From contig JAPTHN010000003.1 in NCBI GenBank assembly GCA_026936325.1, forward strand, positions 68,319,192 through 68,383,191: a stretch of 64,000 nt of DNA, written 5' to 3'. A program made the position numbers and the translations under genes. This DNA comes from Platynereis dumerilii. Taxonomy: Eukaryota; Annelida; Polychaeta; Phyllodocida; Nereididae. Of this stretch, positions 23,936-35,042 are shown piece after piece (the stretch's first letter is position 1; each line of letters starts with the position of its first letter). A model generated the notes under the pieces. The model searched no databases and was not told the origin of the DNA. It was given only the letters and a program-made list of their open reading frames with translations.

Positions 23936-24060
23936 AGTTGGCTCGCCGGGATAACGTTGGCCCGCGGAGGAAAGTTGGCTCTCCAGGTGGAGAGTTGGCT
24001 CGCCGGGTGGAAAGTTGGCTCGAGTTGCCAGGGGAAAGTTGTCTTGCCGGGGGGAAAAAT
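23936..24060. repeat. GC-rich 20-bp minisatellite
   Basis: About six diverged copies of gaaagttggctcgccgggtg. Confidence 0.85.
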
Positions 24061-24189
24061 AGCCATCTAATTTACCCACTGAATGTTTGAAACTTCCCTC
24101 ACCAACACAAGTGGCCAAATTCCCGAACAAAATTAGTCTGAAAGAATGGACATGGCCACGAAAGTCTCATGGCAGGATGCAGCCCCCAC

Positions 24190-24420
24190 ACCCTCTCATG
24201 AACTCAGTACCCTCAACTTAACCTATTTTACCCTCACCTTGCCTAAAATTACCTTATCTGGCCCAAAACTTCCTAAACTACCCTCGGCTGCCCTCAACGC
24301 AACTCGCCTCCCCTCAACTTGACCTCACCTCCACAGTGCTCCACTTATAAATACCCTCAACTCCCCTCATATACCCTCAACTCCCTCATATACCCTCAAC
24401 TCCCTCAAATACCCCCAAAT
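24190..24420. repeat. CCCTCAACT minisatellite
   Basis: Diverged taccctcaactt.acct units at the left become a regular 19-20 bp repeat, ataccctcaactccctcat, at 24350-24412. It lies 280 bp left of the transposon pair, whose own subterminal motif (taccctcgcca) is similar, but the two are distinct repeats. Confidence 0.8.
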
Positions 24421-26604
24421 ATCCACTTGGAGAAACCAGCTAGTAACTTTCATGTAGTGTTCCGAAGAAGACTTCAAGTTCAATTTTTAAAAGTCTAGTG
24501 TTGTTTTTTTTTTTAAAGGTAGACACATTCACCTCCATGCAGGTGCATAAAGGGGTTATTAAGTTACTTCTTGTGACTCTTTTAACAAAACTGCAAAATA
24601 TTGATGGTAACTCCCGCTAGGAGGCCACAAAGGTCAGCTGATCTGTCACATGATCAGAAGGCTGTGATTTTGACTTTTTGGTCACCTGTGTCAATAGCAC
24701 TGTGCACTAACGAGGGGGGTACCCTCGCCATCAGAGCAGCCATTACAACACTCGATTCAAAGTAATTTTCTGTCATCCTGAGATTATTTCGTAAAATCCT
24801 AAACCTATATTTGTCAAACATGTAGTTTTAATGTCAAACTAACCACTGGGCAAGCAATCCACGTGTGATAGACCACAGAATTATCAGATTTTGCATTTGA
24901 AATACATCGTAAGGGCGAGGGTAACCACTAAAGCCTCTCGAGGGTACCACCAATTCCAAAAATTGTCATGGTGAGGGTAACACCTGAAATGACTGGTCTA
25001 TAAATCTAATATATTAATACGCAACTAAGGCCTACTGGGATGCCATGACGTCACATCGCCGTTTTTCATTAATTTCGGAATTTATTTCTCTCTTTTTCAT
25101 TTTAAGATATAGCCTTCCAGATGCATACCACTTTTTTCTATCAATTAACACCAAAGATTGCTGTATTCCCCCTGTACCTTTGGAGTTTACCCATTTTTAC
25201 GTTTTCTATCGAGGGCTATATTGCCGCCATTTTATTTGTGTCTGTTTTGATTCTGTATGCTGCCCAGTGCCCAAGAGGTTTTCTTCAATTTCTGTTAACC
25301 TCAAGCTGCAATGTAAAGCCGTAATTGCCATTGATTGAACTATCAAAAAGAGCTTCATTGACCATCACTGCCTGATTGGTATTGACCTCAGGCTACAGTA
25401 GCCTGCTAAATCAGTTGCGAGCGTGAGCGAGCAGGCTACAACATTTCACTAGAGGTGCTGCCTATCAGGTCCTCGCTTACATGAAATTCTGAAGCAGCCA
25501 GCCCAGTTCTGCTGAGTTCTGCTGGGCGCGGACCTGACAGGCAGCAGCGCGGACTTTAGAGGCAGCAGTTCCACTGACCTAGAAGCCAATTCGATACCCA
25601 ATTCGACTTGAATTTCATCAGTCTGCAGCCTCGCTCGCTCGTCTGCTTGTACAGCAGACTGACTTGTCAGTCAGTATTGACCTGTCAAATCTTAAAGTGT
25701 TCAGTGACAATGAAGTGCAATTAGGCTCAGCTTTACAGATCCTTGGCATTTCCTTTGAAAAACTTCTAATATTGTCTTCTCTTTTCCTAACAAAAACTAC
25801 GATTGTGCAGTAGCACTTCTACACATTAATGCAAGCAACAGTTAGGAATATGGAGACCTTCACTTTCTCTGCAGTACTCTGCAGTATATATATCTTTTCA
25901 TTTTGACTATGCCACCAGCCTTTTCCTGTTTCATTGAGTGACTGAATAATATTGTGGGGAATTTCAGGCTCAAGTTGGGTGGCGGGGGGAGGTACCTGTA
26001 CCTTAAAAACGAAAGTCATGCCAACAAATGCATATCTTATGATGTTACCCAAAATACAAAATTTGATCTCTTCACCACCATGTATCATTTTCCATCACAA
26101 AACTATCGTTGATCCAATGAATGTCTGGGATCTTTTCAACTCCAAAGTGTCACCTCACTCGCTGCTATTTATCACGGGTAAACGCTAGTTTATAATATAA
26201 TACTATATTATATTTCCTTTTTGCTGTTAAGCCATTGTTTCAGTGTAACATAAACAGCAATAATGATGTTACTAGATAGATAAGACAGATAAGAAAGACA
26301 GATATGAAAAAAATAGATAGATTGATAGATAGATAGATATTATCACAGTTACATAGATAGACAGATACAAACATACATACATAGGGGATGGTCATTGGGG
26401 GGGGGGTCCTGTTGCTATTTTGCTCTGATTTTTTTAACATGTTATGAATGTGACCGGGGCAGTTGATCATGCCCTGATATTGGTTAGAATTTGCTCTGAC
26501 TTGCCGTTTTCCGCAGCCCTCCTGGCCCCGACGAAATGTGCCTATGGATAGACAGACAAGAGGAATATAGATAGATAGAAAGATAGAAAGATAGAAAGAA
26601 ACAC

Positions 26605-26672
<68 letters not shown>

Positions 26673-27078
26673 GATAACTTAATTTTCATTCAATTTATCA
26701 GTCATGATTCTCTCAATTTACTTTCATTAATAATTTTGAGGCAGATCCCATTTTGCATTTACAATGTAGGTCTAGCACGCGTCAGCTCATCTGTGTTTGG
26801 TCATCACAACGTTATAGGCCAACACATGACCCATTATAATGTAATTCTTCACTATCTCAGATGGGCAATAAGCTAAATACAGTGTGTCTCGTCTAGCATG
26901 CGAACTGGAATTTAGCACTGATTCTATAGGCTGGGAAAATGCAATGCATGAACTTAGAACAATGCAAATAACTAACTTTAATAGAACTAAGCCGTGAGTG
27001 GCACTGAAGTGCATTTTTGAGACGTCACGGCTATTTGGGCCATTGTTATGGTTGCATAAAGAAAGTAAACAAGTGTGA

Positions 27079-27273
27079 ATGGACAGCCATCGTAAAAAAC
27101 TGCCAAATTCGGACAAAAAACAGCCCAAAACATCGCGAAAATGTGACAAATTGCAAAATGGCTATTCTATCCGTGAGCAGCCTATGTGTATTGCTACTGC
27201 CAGACTTGCAGATGCTGAGCAATCAGACCAAACACCAGTTCGCATGTTGATGAGACAAACTGTAATTAATTGA
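27079..27273 (+). other. 64-codon open frame inside the transposon
   Basis: Starts atggacagccatcg after a short AT-rich leader and ends tga; aataaa follows at about 27275. The product MDSHRKKLPNSDKKQPKTSR... is lysine-rich and polar, with no domain I recognise. It is identical in copy 2 (30888-31082, minus strand), which says nothing about selection because the copies are so young. It may be chance. Confidence 0.25.
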
Positions 27274-28444
27274 TTGAATAAACTTTATTGAGCTCGTTAC
27301 ATGTTGGTAGGGTACTTCTGTGTTGTATGACGCATTGAGCTGGGAGACTATCAAATGGTGCTCTTTGCACCAATGATTGATGATCCATAACCATAGAACA
27401 TGAAGAATCTCACATTAAAAGCTTAATCATAACAAGCATGTTATTGTCACTGCATAAAAAAAAACAAGCAAAACACCCAAATACAGGAAGAAGCCATAAA
27501 ATTTTACTTTTAGAAAGTTTCACTGTAGATGGTATTACTTGGGAGAAGGGCATTTTGAGCAACTTTCTTGGATTTGAAAACTATAACAAAACTCTCCTCA
27601 TGCCCTCCCTGTCAATGAGCAACTCCTCCACCATCTAAGCAAAGACATATACAGAAACATAAAGTGTGTTAATAAATTTGCGACTATGCTCCAAATTGAT
27701 TATAAGAAAAAGTTTGACTCTCAGTTTAATGAATATGCCAGATTTTAGGAGTTTGGAGGTTTAATAATGGTTTTAGCAATGGTGAACTTCTTACTTCTTC
27801 AAAGTTTTTATGTAGGCCTGTATGTGTATATTCATCTAACTCACTTGCTTTTATATACAAATTCATGTAGTTAAAGCCACAATTGGAGACTTTCGCAGTG
27901 GAGCAATACAGTATAGTGCATTTTCCTATAGGCCTATTGATAGGGCATGCAATCATGTTCTTGATTGGAACCCCTGATTTATAACTTCTGAATTGCCTTC
28001 ATGTGTCAGCACATGTTGTTATCTTCCACAACAAAGAGCAAATTAATTAGCCGATTCATTGACTTTTTCTTACTCTGTACCCATTTGTTTTTATTTGTAG
28101 ATATATACCACAATGTGCTGAATCCACATTGTACTACATGTAACATCCACACTTGGGTAGAATGGGTAAGCCTATTATTGTGCAACTGTTTTCTTGTTAG
28201 GGTTAATTAATTTTAAGATTCTCTTTTATTTATTTATTTATTTATTTATTTAGTTCAGCCCCCATAGTATTTAGTCTTTTATTGACAGGGTATTGCAATT
28301 GTGTTCTTGATTGGAGTTCCTGATTGGTATAGTTACTTCAGAAGTGCAATCAAGTGTCAGTACATGCTGTTATCTATTGATAAGCTGATTCATTTCTTTT
28401 TCTTCAAGACTGCTTGCTCAAATTGCTCAGCCAATATCTTGCAT

Positions 28445-28640
28445 TACCCTCGCCAATCCCTTTTTGGTGGTTACCCTCGCCAACCGGAAGTGACCCTCGC
28501 CCAAAACCTACAGTACCCTCGCCACTTCCGGGGTGGTACCCTCGCCATTTAGGTTGGTACCCTCGCCATTTTAGGTTGGTACCCTCGCCAAAATGCTGGT
28601 ACCCTCGCCCTGCAATTTTTCGTTTTTTGTGGTACCCTCA
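28445..28640 (+). repeat. Subterminal taccctcgcca array in copy 1
   Basis: Nine same-direction copies of taccctcgcca or close variants at about 20-25 bp spacing, separated by variable bases such as ttggggt or aggttgg. The same motif is part of the terminal repeat itself (24719-24730). Three copies in inverse orientation lie near the left end (about 24913, 24936 and 24968). Iterated subterminal motifs bind transposase in several DNA-transposon families; here that role is inferred. Confidence 0.75.
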
Positions 28641-28862
28641 CCTCGAGTGAATTTGAATTTCTTAAATATCTTACTTCATCCTGCATGTTTGAGTCTGGCA
28701 CTTGGCACTGATTTATTCCACAAGCCATTTAACCTATCATAACTATTTTAAGACCTCACACCACTTACATTTTTTGTAATATCACTTTGAAATCACGAAG
28801 TGAGAGGTGTAATGGCCACCCTGATGGCGAGGGTACCCCCCTCGTTAGTGCACAGTGAATAG

Positions 28863-29298
28863 TAGTAGTATGGTTTCATTGCAAGACCTTGGGCCGTACA
28901 GGCATTTATTTATTTTCAGATAGATTTCTGATGTAATTTCTGCACATAAAGTGGCCTGTGCCTGATTTAATAAGGCTAGGGTGATAGCCCAAAAAAGATA
29001 GCAAAGCCTTCATTGGTGACAATTTGACATTCTAATAGGCCTATGTATATCGCACGCTGGTGCTGATGGGATGTAAAACACAAACTCACTCAATGTCAGT
29101 AAGACTGAACCGAACGCTGCTATTTCTGAATGGGATGAAATTTATCTTGATTTTCCTGAAGAAATTTCAATTATACCTTGGGAATAGGTTTGTCTCCATA
29201 TGTTTCCAATTATGTGACCAACGGTTAATAATTATAAACAATTATCCAGTTTTTAATATACAATAATCCAGCTTTTAACGTGTTATAATCCCCCAATC
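28863..29298. other. Unique spacer between the two elements
   Basis: The 436 bases between the target duplications hold no open frame or repeat of note. It is the only host sequence inside the large palindrome and would form the loop of a cruciform. Confidence 0.7.
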
Positions 29299-29303
29299 TA
29301 TAT

Positions 29304-31488
29304 CACTGTGCACTAACGAGGGGGGTACCCTCGCCATCAGGGTGGCCATTACACCTCTCACTTCGTGATTTCAAAGTGATATTACAAAAAATGTAAGTGG
29401 TGTGAGGTCTTAAAATAGTTATGATAGGTTAAATGGCTTGTGGAATAAATCAGTGCCAAGTGCCAGACTCAAACATGCAGGATGAAGTAAGATATTTAAG
29501 AAATTCAAATTCACTCGAGGTGAGGGTACCACAAAAAACGAAAAATTGCAGGGCGAGGGTACCAGCATTTTGGCGAGGGTACCAACCTAAAATGGCGAGG
29601 GTACCAACCTAAATGGCGAGGGTACCACCCCGGAAGTGGCGAGGGTACTGTAGGTTTTGGGCGAGGGTCACTTCCGGTTGGCGAGGGTAACCACCAAAAA
29701 GGGATTGGCGAGGGTAATGCAAGATATTGGCTGAGCAATTTGAGCAAGCAGTCTTGAAGAAAAAGAAATGAATCAGCTTATCAATAGATAACAGCATGTA
29801 CTGACACTTGATTGCACTTCTGAAGTAACTATACCAATCAGGAACTCCAATCAAGAACACAATTGCAATACCCTGTCAATAAAAGACTAAATACTATGGG
29901 GGCTGAACTAAATAAATAAATAAATAAATAAATAAAAGAGAATCTTAAAATTAATTAACCCTAACAAGAAAACAGTTGCACAATAATAGGCTTACCCATT
30001 CTACCCAAGTGTGGATGTTACATGTAGTACAATGTGGATTCAGCACATTGTGGTATATATCTACAAATAAAAACAAATGGGTACAGAGTAAGAAAAAGTC
30101 AATGAATCGGCTAATTAATTTGCTCTTTGTTGTGGAAGATAACAACATGTGCTGACACATGAAGGCAATTCAGAAGTTATAAATCAGGGGTTCCAATCAA
30201 GAACATGATTGCATGCCCTATCAATAGGCCTATAGGAAAATGCACTATACTGTATTGCTCCACTGCGAAAGTCTCCAATTGTGGCTTTAACTACATGAAT
30301 TTGTATATAAAAGCAAGTGAGTTAGATGAATATACACATACAGGCCTACATAAAAACTTTGAAGAAGTAAGAAGTTCACCATTGCTAAAACCATTATTAA
30401 ACCTCCAAACTCCTAAAATCTGGCATATTCATTAAACTGAGAGTCAAACTTTTTCTTATAATCAATTTGGAGCATAGTCGCAAATTTATTAACACACTTT
30501 ATGTTTCTGTATATGTCTTTGCTTAGATGGTGGAGGAGTTGCTCATTGACAGGGAGGGCATGAGGAGAGTTTTGTTATAGTTTTCAAATCCAAGAAAGTT
30601 GCTCAAAATGCCCTTCTCCCAAGTAATACCATCTACAGTGAAACTTTCTAAAAGTAAAATTTTATGGCTTCTTCCTGTATTTGGGTGTTTTGCTTGTTTT
30701 TTTTTATGCAGTGACAATAACATGCTTGTTATGATTAAGCTTTTAATGTGAGATTCTTCATGTTCTATGGTTATGGATCATCAATCATTGGTGCAAAGAG
30801 CACCATTTGATAGTATCCCAGCTCAATGCGTCATACAACACAGAAGTACCCTACCAACATGTAACGAGCTCAATAAAGTTTATTCAATCAATTAATTACA
30901 GTTTGTCTCATCAACATGCGAACTGGTGTTTGGTCTGATTGCTCAGCATCTGCAAGTCTGGCAGTAGCAATACACATAGGCTGCTCACGGATAGAATAGC
31001 CATTTTGCAATTTGTCACATTTTCGCGATGTTTTGGGCTGTTTTTTGTCCGAATTTGGCAGTTTTTTACGATGGCTGTCCATTCACACTTGTTTACTTTC
31101 TTTATGCAACCATAACAATGGCCCAAATAGCCGTGACGTCTCAAAAATGCACTTCAGTGCCACTCACGGCTTAGTTCTATTAAAGTTAGTTATTTGCATT
31201 GTTCTAAGTTCATGCATTGCATTTTCCCAGCCTATAGAATCAGTGCTAAATTCCAGTTCGCATGCTAGACGAGACACACTGTATTTAGCTTATTGCCCAT
31301 CTGAGATAGTGAAGAATTACATTATAATGGGTCATGTGTTGGCCTATAACGTTGTGATGACCAAACACAGATGAGCTGACGCGTGCTAGACCTACATTGT
31401 AAATGCAAAATGGGATCTGCCTCAAAATTATTAATGAAAGTAAATTGAGAGAATCATGACTGATAAATTGAATGAAAATTAAGTTATC

Positions 31489-31560
<72 letters not shown>

Positions 31561-33468
31561 GTGTTTCTTTCTATCTTTCTATCTTTCTATCTATCTATAT
31601 TCCTCTTGTCTGTCTATCCATAGGCACATTTCGTCGGGGCCAGGAGGGCTGCGGAAAACGGCAAGTCAGAGCAAATTCTAACCAATATCAGGGCATGATC
31701 AACTGCCCCGGTCACATTCATAACATGTTAAAAAAATCAGAGCAAAATAGCAACAGGACCCCCCCCCCCAATGACTATCCCCTATGTATGTATGTTTGTA
31801 TCTGTCTATCTATGTAACTGTGATAATATCTATCTATCTATCAATCTATCTATTTTTTTCATATCTGTCTTTCTTATCTGTCTTATCTATCTAGTAACAT
31901 CATTATTGCTGTTTATGTTACACTGAAACAATGGCTTAACAGCAAAAAGGAAATATAATATAGTATTATATTATAAACTAGCGTTTACCCGTGATAAATA
32001 GCAGCGAGTGAGGTGACACTTTGGAGTTGAAAAGATCCCAGACATTCATTGGATCAACGATAGTTTTGTGATGGAAAATGATACATGGTGGTGAAGAGAT
32101 CAAATTTTGTATTTTGGGTAACATCATAAGATATGCATTTGTTGGCATGACTTTCGTTTTTAAGGTACAGGTACCTCCCCCCGCCACCCAACTTGAGCCT
32201 GAAATTCCCCACAATATTATTCAGTCACTCAATGAAACAGGAAAAGGCTGGTGGCATAGTCAAAATGAAAAGATATATATACTGCAGAGTACTGCAGAGA
32301 AAGTGAAGGTCTCCATATTCCTAACTGTTGCTTGCATTAATGTGTAGAAGTGCTACTGCACAATCGTAGTTTTTGTTAGGAAAAGAGAAGACAATATTAG
32401 AAGTTTTTCAAAGGAAATGCCAAGGATCTGTAAAGCTGAGCCTAATTGCACTTCATTGTCACTGAACACTTTAAGATTTGACAGGTCAATACTGACTGAC
32501 AAGTCAGTCTGCTGTACAAGCAGACGAGCGAGCGAGGCTGCAGACTGATGAAATTCAAGTCGAATTGGGTATCGAATTGGCTTCTAGGTCAGTGGAACTG
32601 CTGCCTCTAAAGTCCGCGCTGCTGCCTGTCAGGTCCGCGCCCAGCAGAACTCAGCAGAACTGGGCTGGCTGCTTCAGAATTTCATGTAAGCGAGGACCTG
32701 ATAGGCAGCACCTCTAGTGAAATGTTGTAGCCTGCTCGCTCACGCTCGCAACTGATTTAGCAGGCTACTGTAGCCTGAGGTCAATACCAATCAGGCAGTG
32801 ATGGTCAATGAAGCTCTTTTTGATAGTTCAATCAATGGCAATTACGGCTTTACATTGCAGCTTGAGGTTAACAGAAATTGAAGAAAACCTCTTGGGCACT
32901 GGGCAGCATACAGAATCAAAACAGACACAAATAAAATGGCGGCAATATAGCCCTCGATAGAAAACGTAAAAATGGGTAAACTCCAAAGGTACAGGGGGAA
33001 TACAGCAATCTTTGGTGTTAATTGATAGAAAAAAGTGGTATGCATCTGGAAGGCTATATCTTAAAATGAAAAAGAGAGAAATAAATTCCGAAATTAATGA
33101 AAAACGGCGATGTGACGTCATGGCATCCCAGTAGGCCTTAGTTGCGTATTAATATATTAGATTTATAGACCAGTCATTTCAGGTGTTACCCTCACCATGA
33201 CAATTTTTGGAATTGGTGGTACCCTCGAGAGGCTTTAGTGGTTACCCTCGCCCTTACGATGTATTTCAAATGCAAAATCTGATAATTCTGTGGTCTATCA
33301 CACGTGGATTGCTTGCCCAGTGGTTAGTTTGACATTAAAACTACATGTTTGACAAATATAGGTTTAGGATTTTACGAAATAATCTCAGGATGACAGAAAA
33401 TTACTTTGAATCGAGTGTTGTAATGGCTGCTCTGATGGCGAGGGTACCCCCCTCGTTAGTGCACAGTG
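29304..33468 (-). mobile_element. Transib/RAG-like non-autonomous transposon, copy 2
   Basis: A 4165-bp copy in the opposite orientation to copy 1. It is flanked by its own perfect 5-bp duplication TATAT (29299-29303 and 33469-33473), different from that of copy 1. The 5-bp length difference is accounted for by one tetranucleotide unit in the GATA run and one base in the poly-G/C run (11 C at about 31759 against 10 G at about 26397). I noticed only a couple of substitutions (for example near 27349/30812 and 26390/31775). Its taccctcgcca array lies at 29521-29716. No transposase frame. Confidence 0.85.
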
Positions 33469-33473
33469 TATAT

Positions 33474-34533
33474 GATTCTAACCAACAACACACATTTTAT
33501 TGAACTGCTGTCTTTAGAACATAATCACGAGCTGAACCAAACAATCAATGGACATTTAACAAACGCTCTAATTTTAAAAGCCAGACTCCTTGGCAATGTC
33601 AACAACACCTAGTGTTGAAACTTGAAAGGCGAAGGGGATTCCAATACAGCTGCTTTTGCTTGGAGATGCCACCTATACATAAATCCAGAACTACAAATGG
33701 AGATAGACCTGTTATGTTATCATATCCAATTTCAACAGTCAAAAGGGAGAGAGAGCATGCACCAATATTCTGAGTCTGGCAGAAGATAGAATCTGTAGCA
33801 ATACTATTTTTTGGAAAATTTAAAATGAGATGGAATTGAATGTTAATGACCAAGTAATTTATTGCAAATTATTGAGAGAATCACATTTGTGAACAATCAG
33901 TTAATTGTATCTTTTCATGCATAATGGAGCATTTCATGATTTCAAGATTTATTGATACGATGCGGTCATAAACTTACCTCTATTTTCATAAAATTTGACA
34001 AGGGTTAAACGTGGCAATATTTCTTTTTATTGTTTTTATTTTATCTTGTTGAAAATCATCAGTTTTCTTTTTAATTTTTTTAATATGAATTCATTTTTTA
34101 ATTATATTTGAATATCTAATAAATTATATTTGAATATCTAATAACTTGATGCCAGAAGGTAATTAACTATGAAATTGCTCGTCTTACTCTTCTTGAAATA
34201 AATTAATGCAACTGGTGTATAGGTGTATATAAGTCTTGATAAATTTTATTGCAAGATGTGACATAGGCCTAGACTATCCTCCAAAAGTATGAATGCACCA
34301 GAAAATGTGAACTTTTTTTTCAGAATACTTCATTTTAAATACTAATTTTATTTTATACTTACTTACATTAAACAATATACGCTTCCCTCTAAAAGTTTGA
34401 AAACACCAGAAAAGGTGAGGTTTCTGTTAAGAAATACTTCATCTTGGACACATTTGCAATTTAAATTTAAATTTAATTCTTTCATCAAACAAAATGATAA
34501 CTCATTTAGAGGATGGACCTTTGGCCACTTTGA
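33474..34533. other. Unassigned AT-rich DNA
   Basis: A diverged tandem pair of about 110 bp is visible: ccaaaagtatgaatgcaccag (near 34281) resembles ctaaaagtttgaaaacaccag (near 34391), each followed by aatacttcat. No gene seen. Confidence 0.5.
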
Positions 34534-34537
34534 TTAA

Positions 34538-35038
34538 AGAACAGACTTAACTCAGTCACAGACTCATATAGACATTCTAATAATGGGTTAAGCTTTGAGT
34601 TCTTGATTTTAGCTGGACAGCTGCTGGTAATAATTCATTTCACACCTCCTCTGAATAGTAAATTTTGGAATTAACTATTTAGTCTCATGCTGTTCAACTT
34701 TTCACTCTCACTGGAGTGTGGCGCTCCTGTCTTCGCCACAAAGACCCCCTCTGGTGTTTCGGGCAATCGAATTAGTTTCAACAATAGCCACATGGTGTCG
34801 CATGAAAAATCGCGCCACAAACAAAGGTAGGTACACTACAAAGTGTAGCCATAGATGGGAAGGGTGTTGGGTTAGAAAAATACCGTATCTGAAGAAATAT
34901 TTATTTTCTCTGTAGTCTCCATGTCGGCTAACTATATCTGGGTGGATGACCTTGAAATTAAAAAAAGAACAGACTTCACTTCATTTAAACCCATTATTAG
35001 AATTTCTATATGAGTCTGTGACTAAGTCTGCATGTTCT
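34538..35038. mobile_element. 501-bp MITE with TTAA target duplication
   Basis: TTAA flanks both ends (34534-34537 and 35039-35042). The ends are agaacagacttaactcagtc at the left and gactaagtctgcatgttct at the right. The inverted repeat extends about 55 bp, including cacagactcatatagaaatt and aataatgggtt. TTAA duplication points to the piggyBac or Kolobok superfamilies. A 66-codon frame inside (34718-34915) with a donor-like aaaggtaggta is part of the element, not a gene. Confidence 0.7.
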
Positions 35039-35042
35039 TTAA

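Larger units (their letters stand above)
24698..28857 (+). mobile_element. Transib/RAG-like non-autonomous transposon, copy 1
   Basis: This 4160-bp element starts CACTGTGCACTAACGAGG and ends with the exact complement. The inverted terminal repeat is perfect for 37 bp and then imperfect to about 60 bp. Perfect 5-bp duplications AATAG flank it (24693-24697 and 28858-28862). CACTGTG fits the CACWRTG end consensus of Transib and ProtoRAG, which also make 5-bp duplications; hAT (8 bp), CACTA (3 bp) and Chapaev (4 bp) do not fit. Inside are a structured region (25386-25690), GATA runs (26272-26672), a 64-codon frame followed by AATAAA (27079-27281), a diverged internal duplication (27955-28065 with 28301-28400), a ttta run (28228-28252) and a nine-copy subterminal motif array (28445-28640). 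No frame resembles a transposase, so it should depend on one supplied from elsewhere. It is practically identical to copy 2. Confidence 0.85.

Noticed and set aside
24698-28857. Assignment to hAT, CACTA, Chapaev or piggyBac
   Set aside because: Flanking duplications are exactly 5 bp in both copies, not 8, 3, 4 or TTAA, and the ends begin CACTGTG.
24698-33468. Assembly artefact creating an inverted copy
   Set aside because: Each copy has its own different 5-bp duplication and the copies differ in two length-variable runs, which a folded read would not produce.
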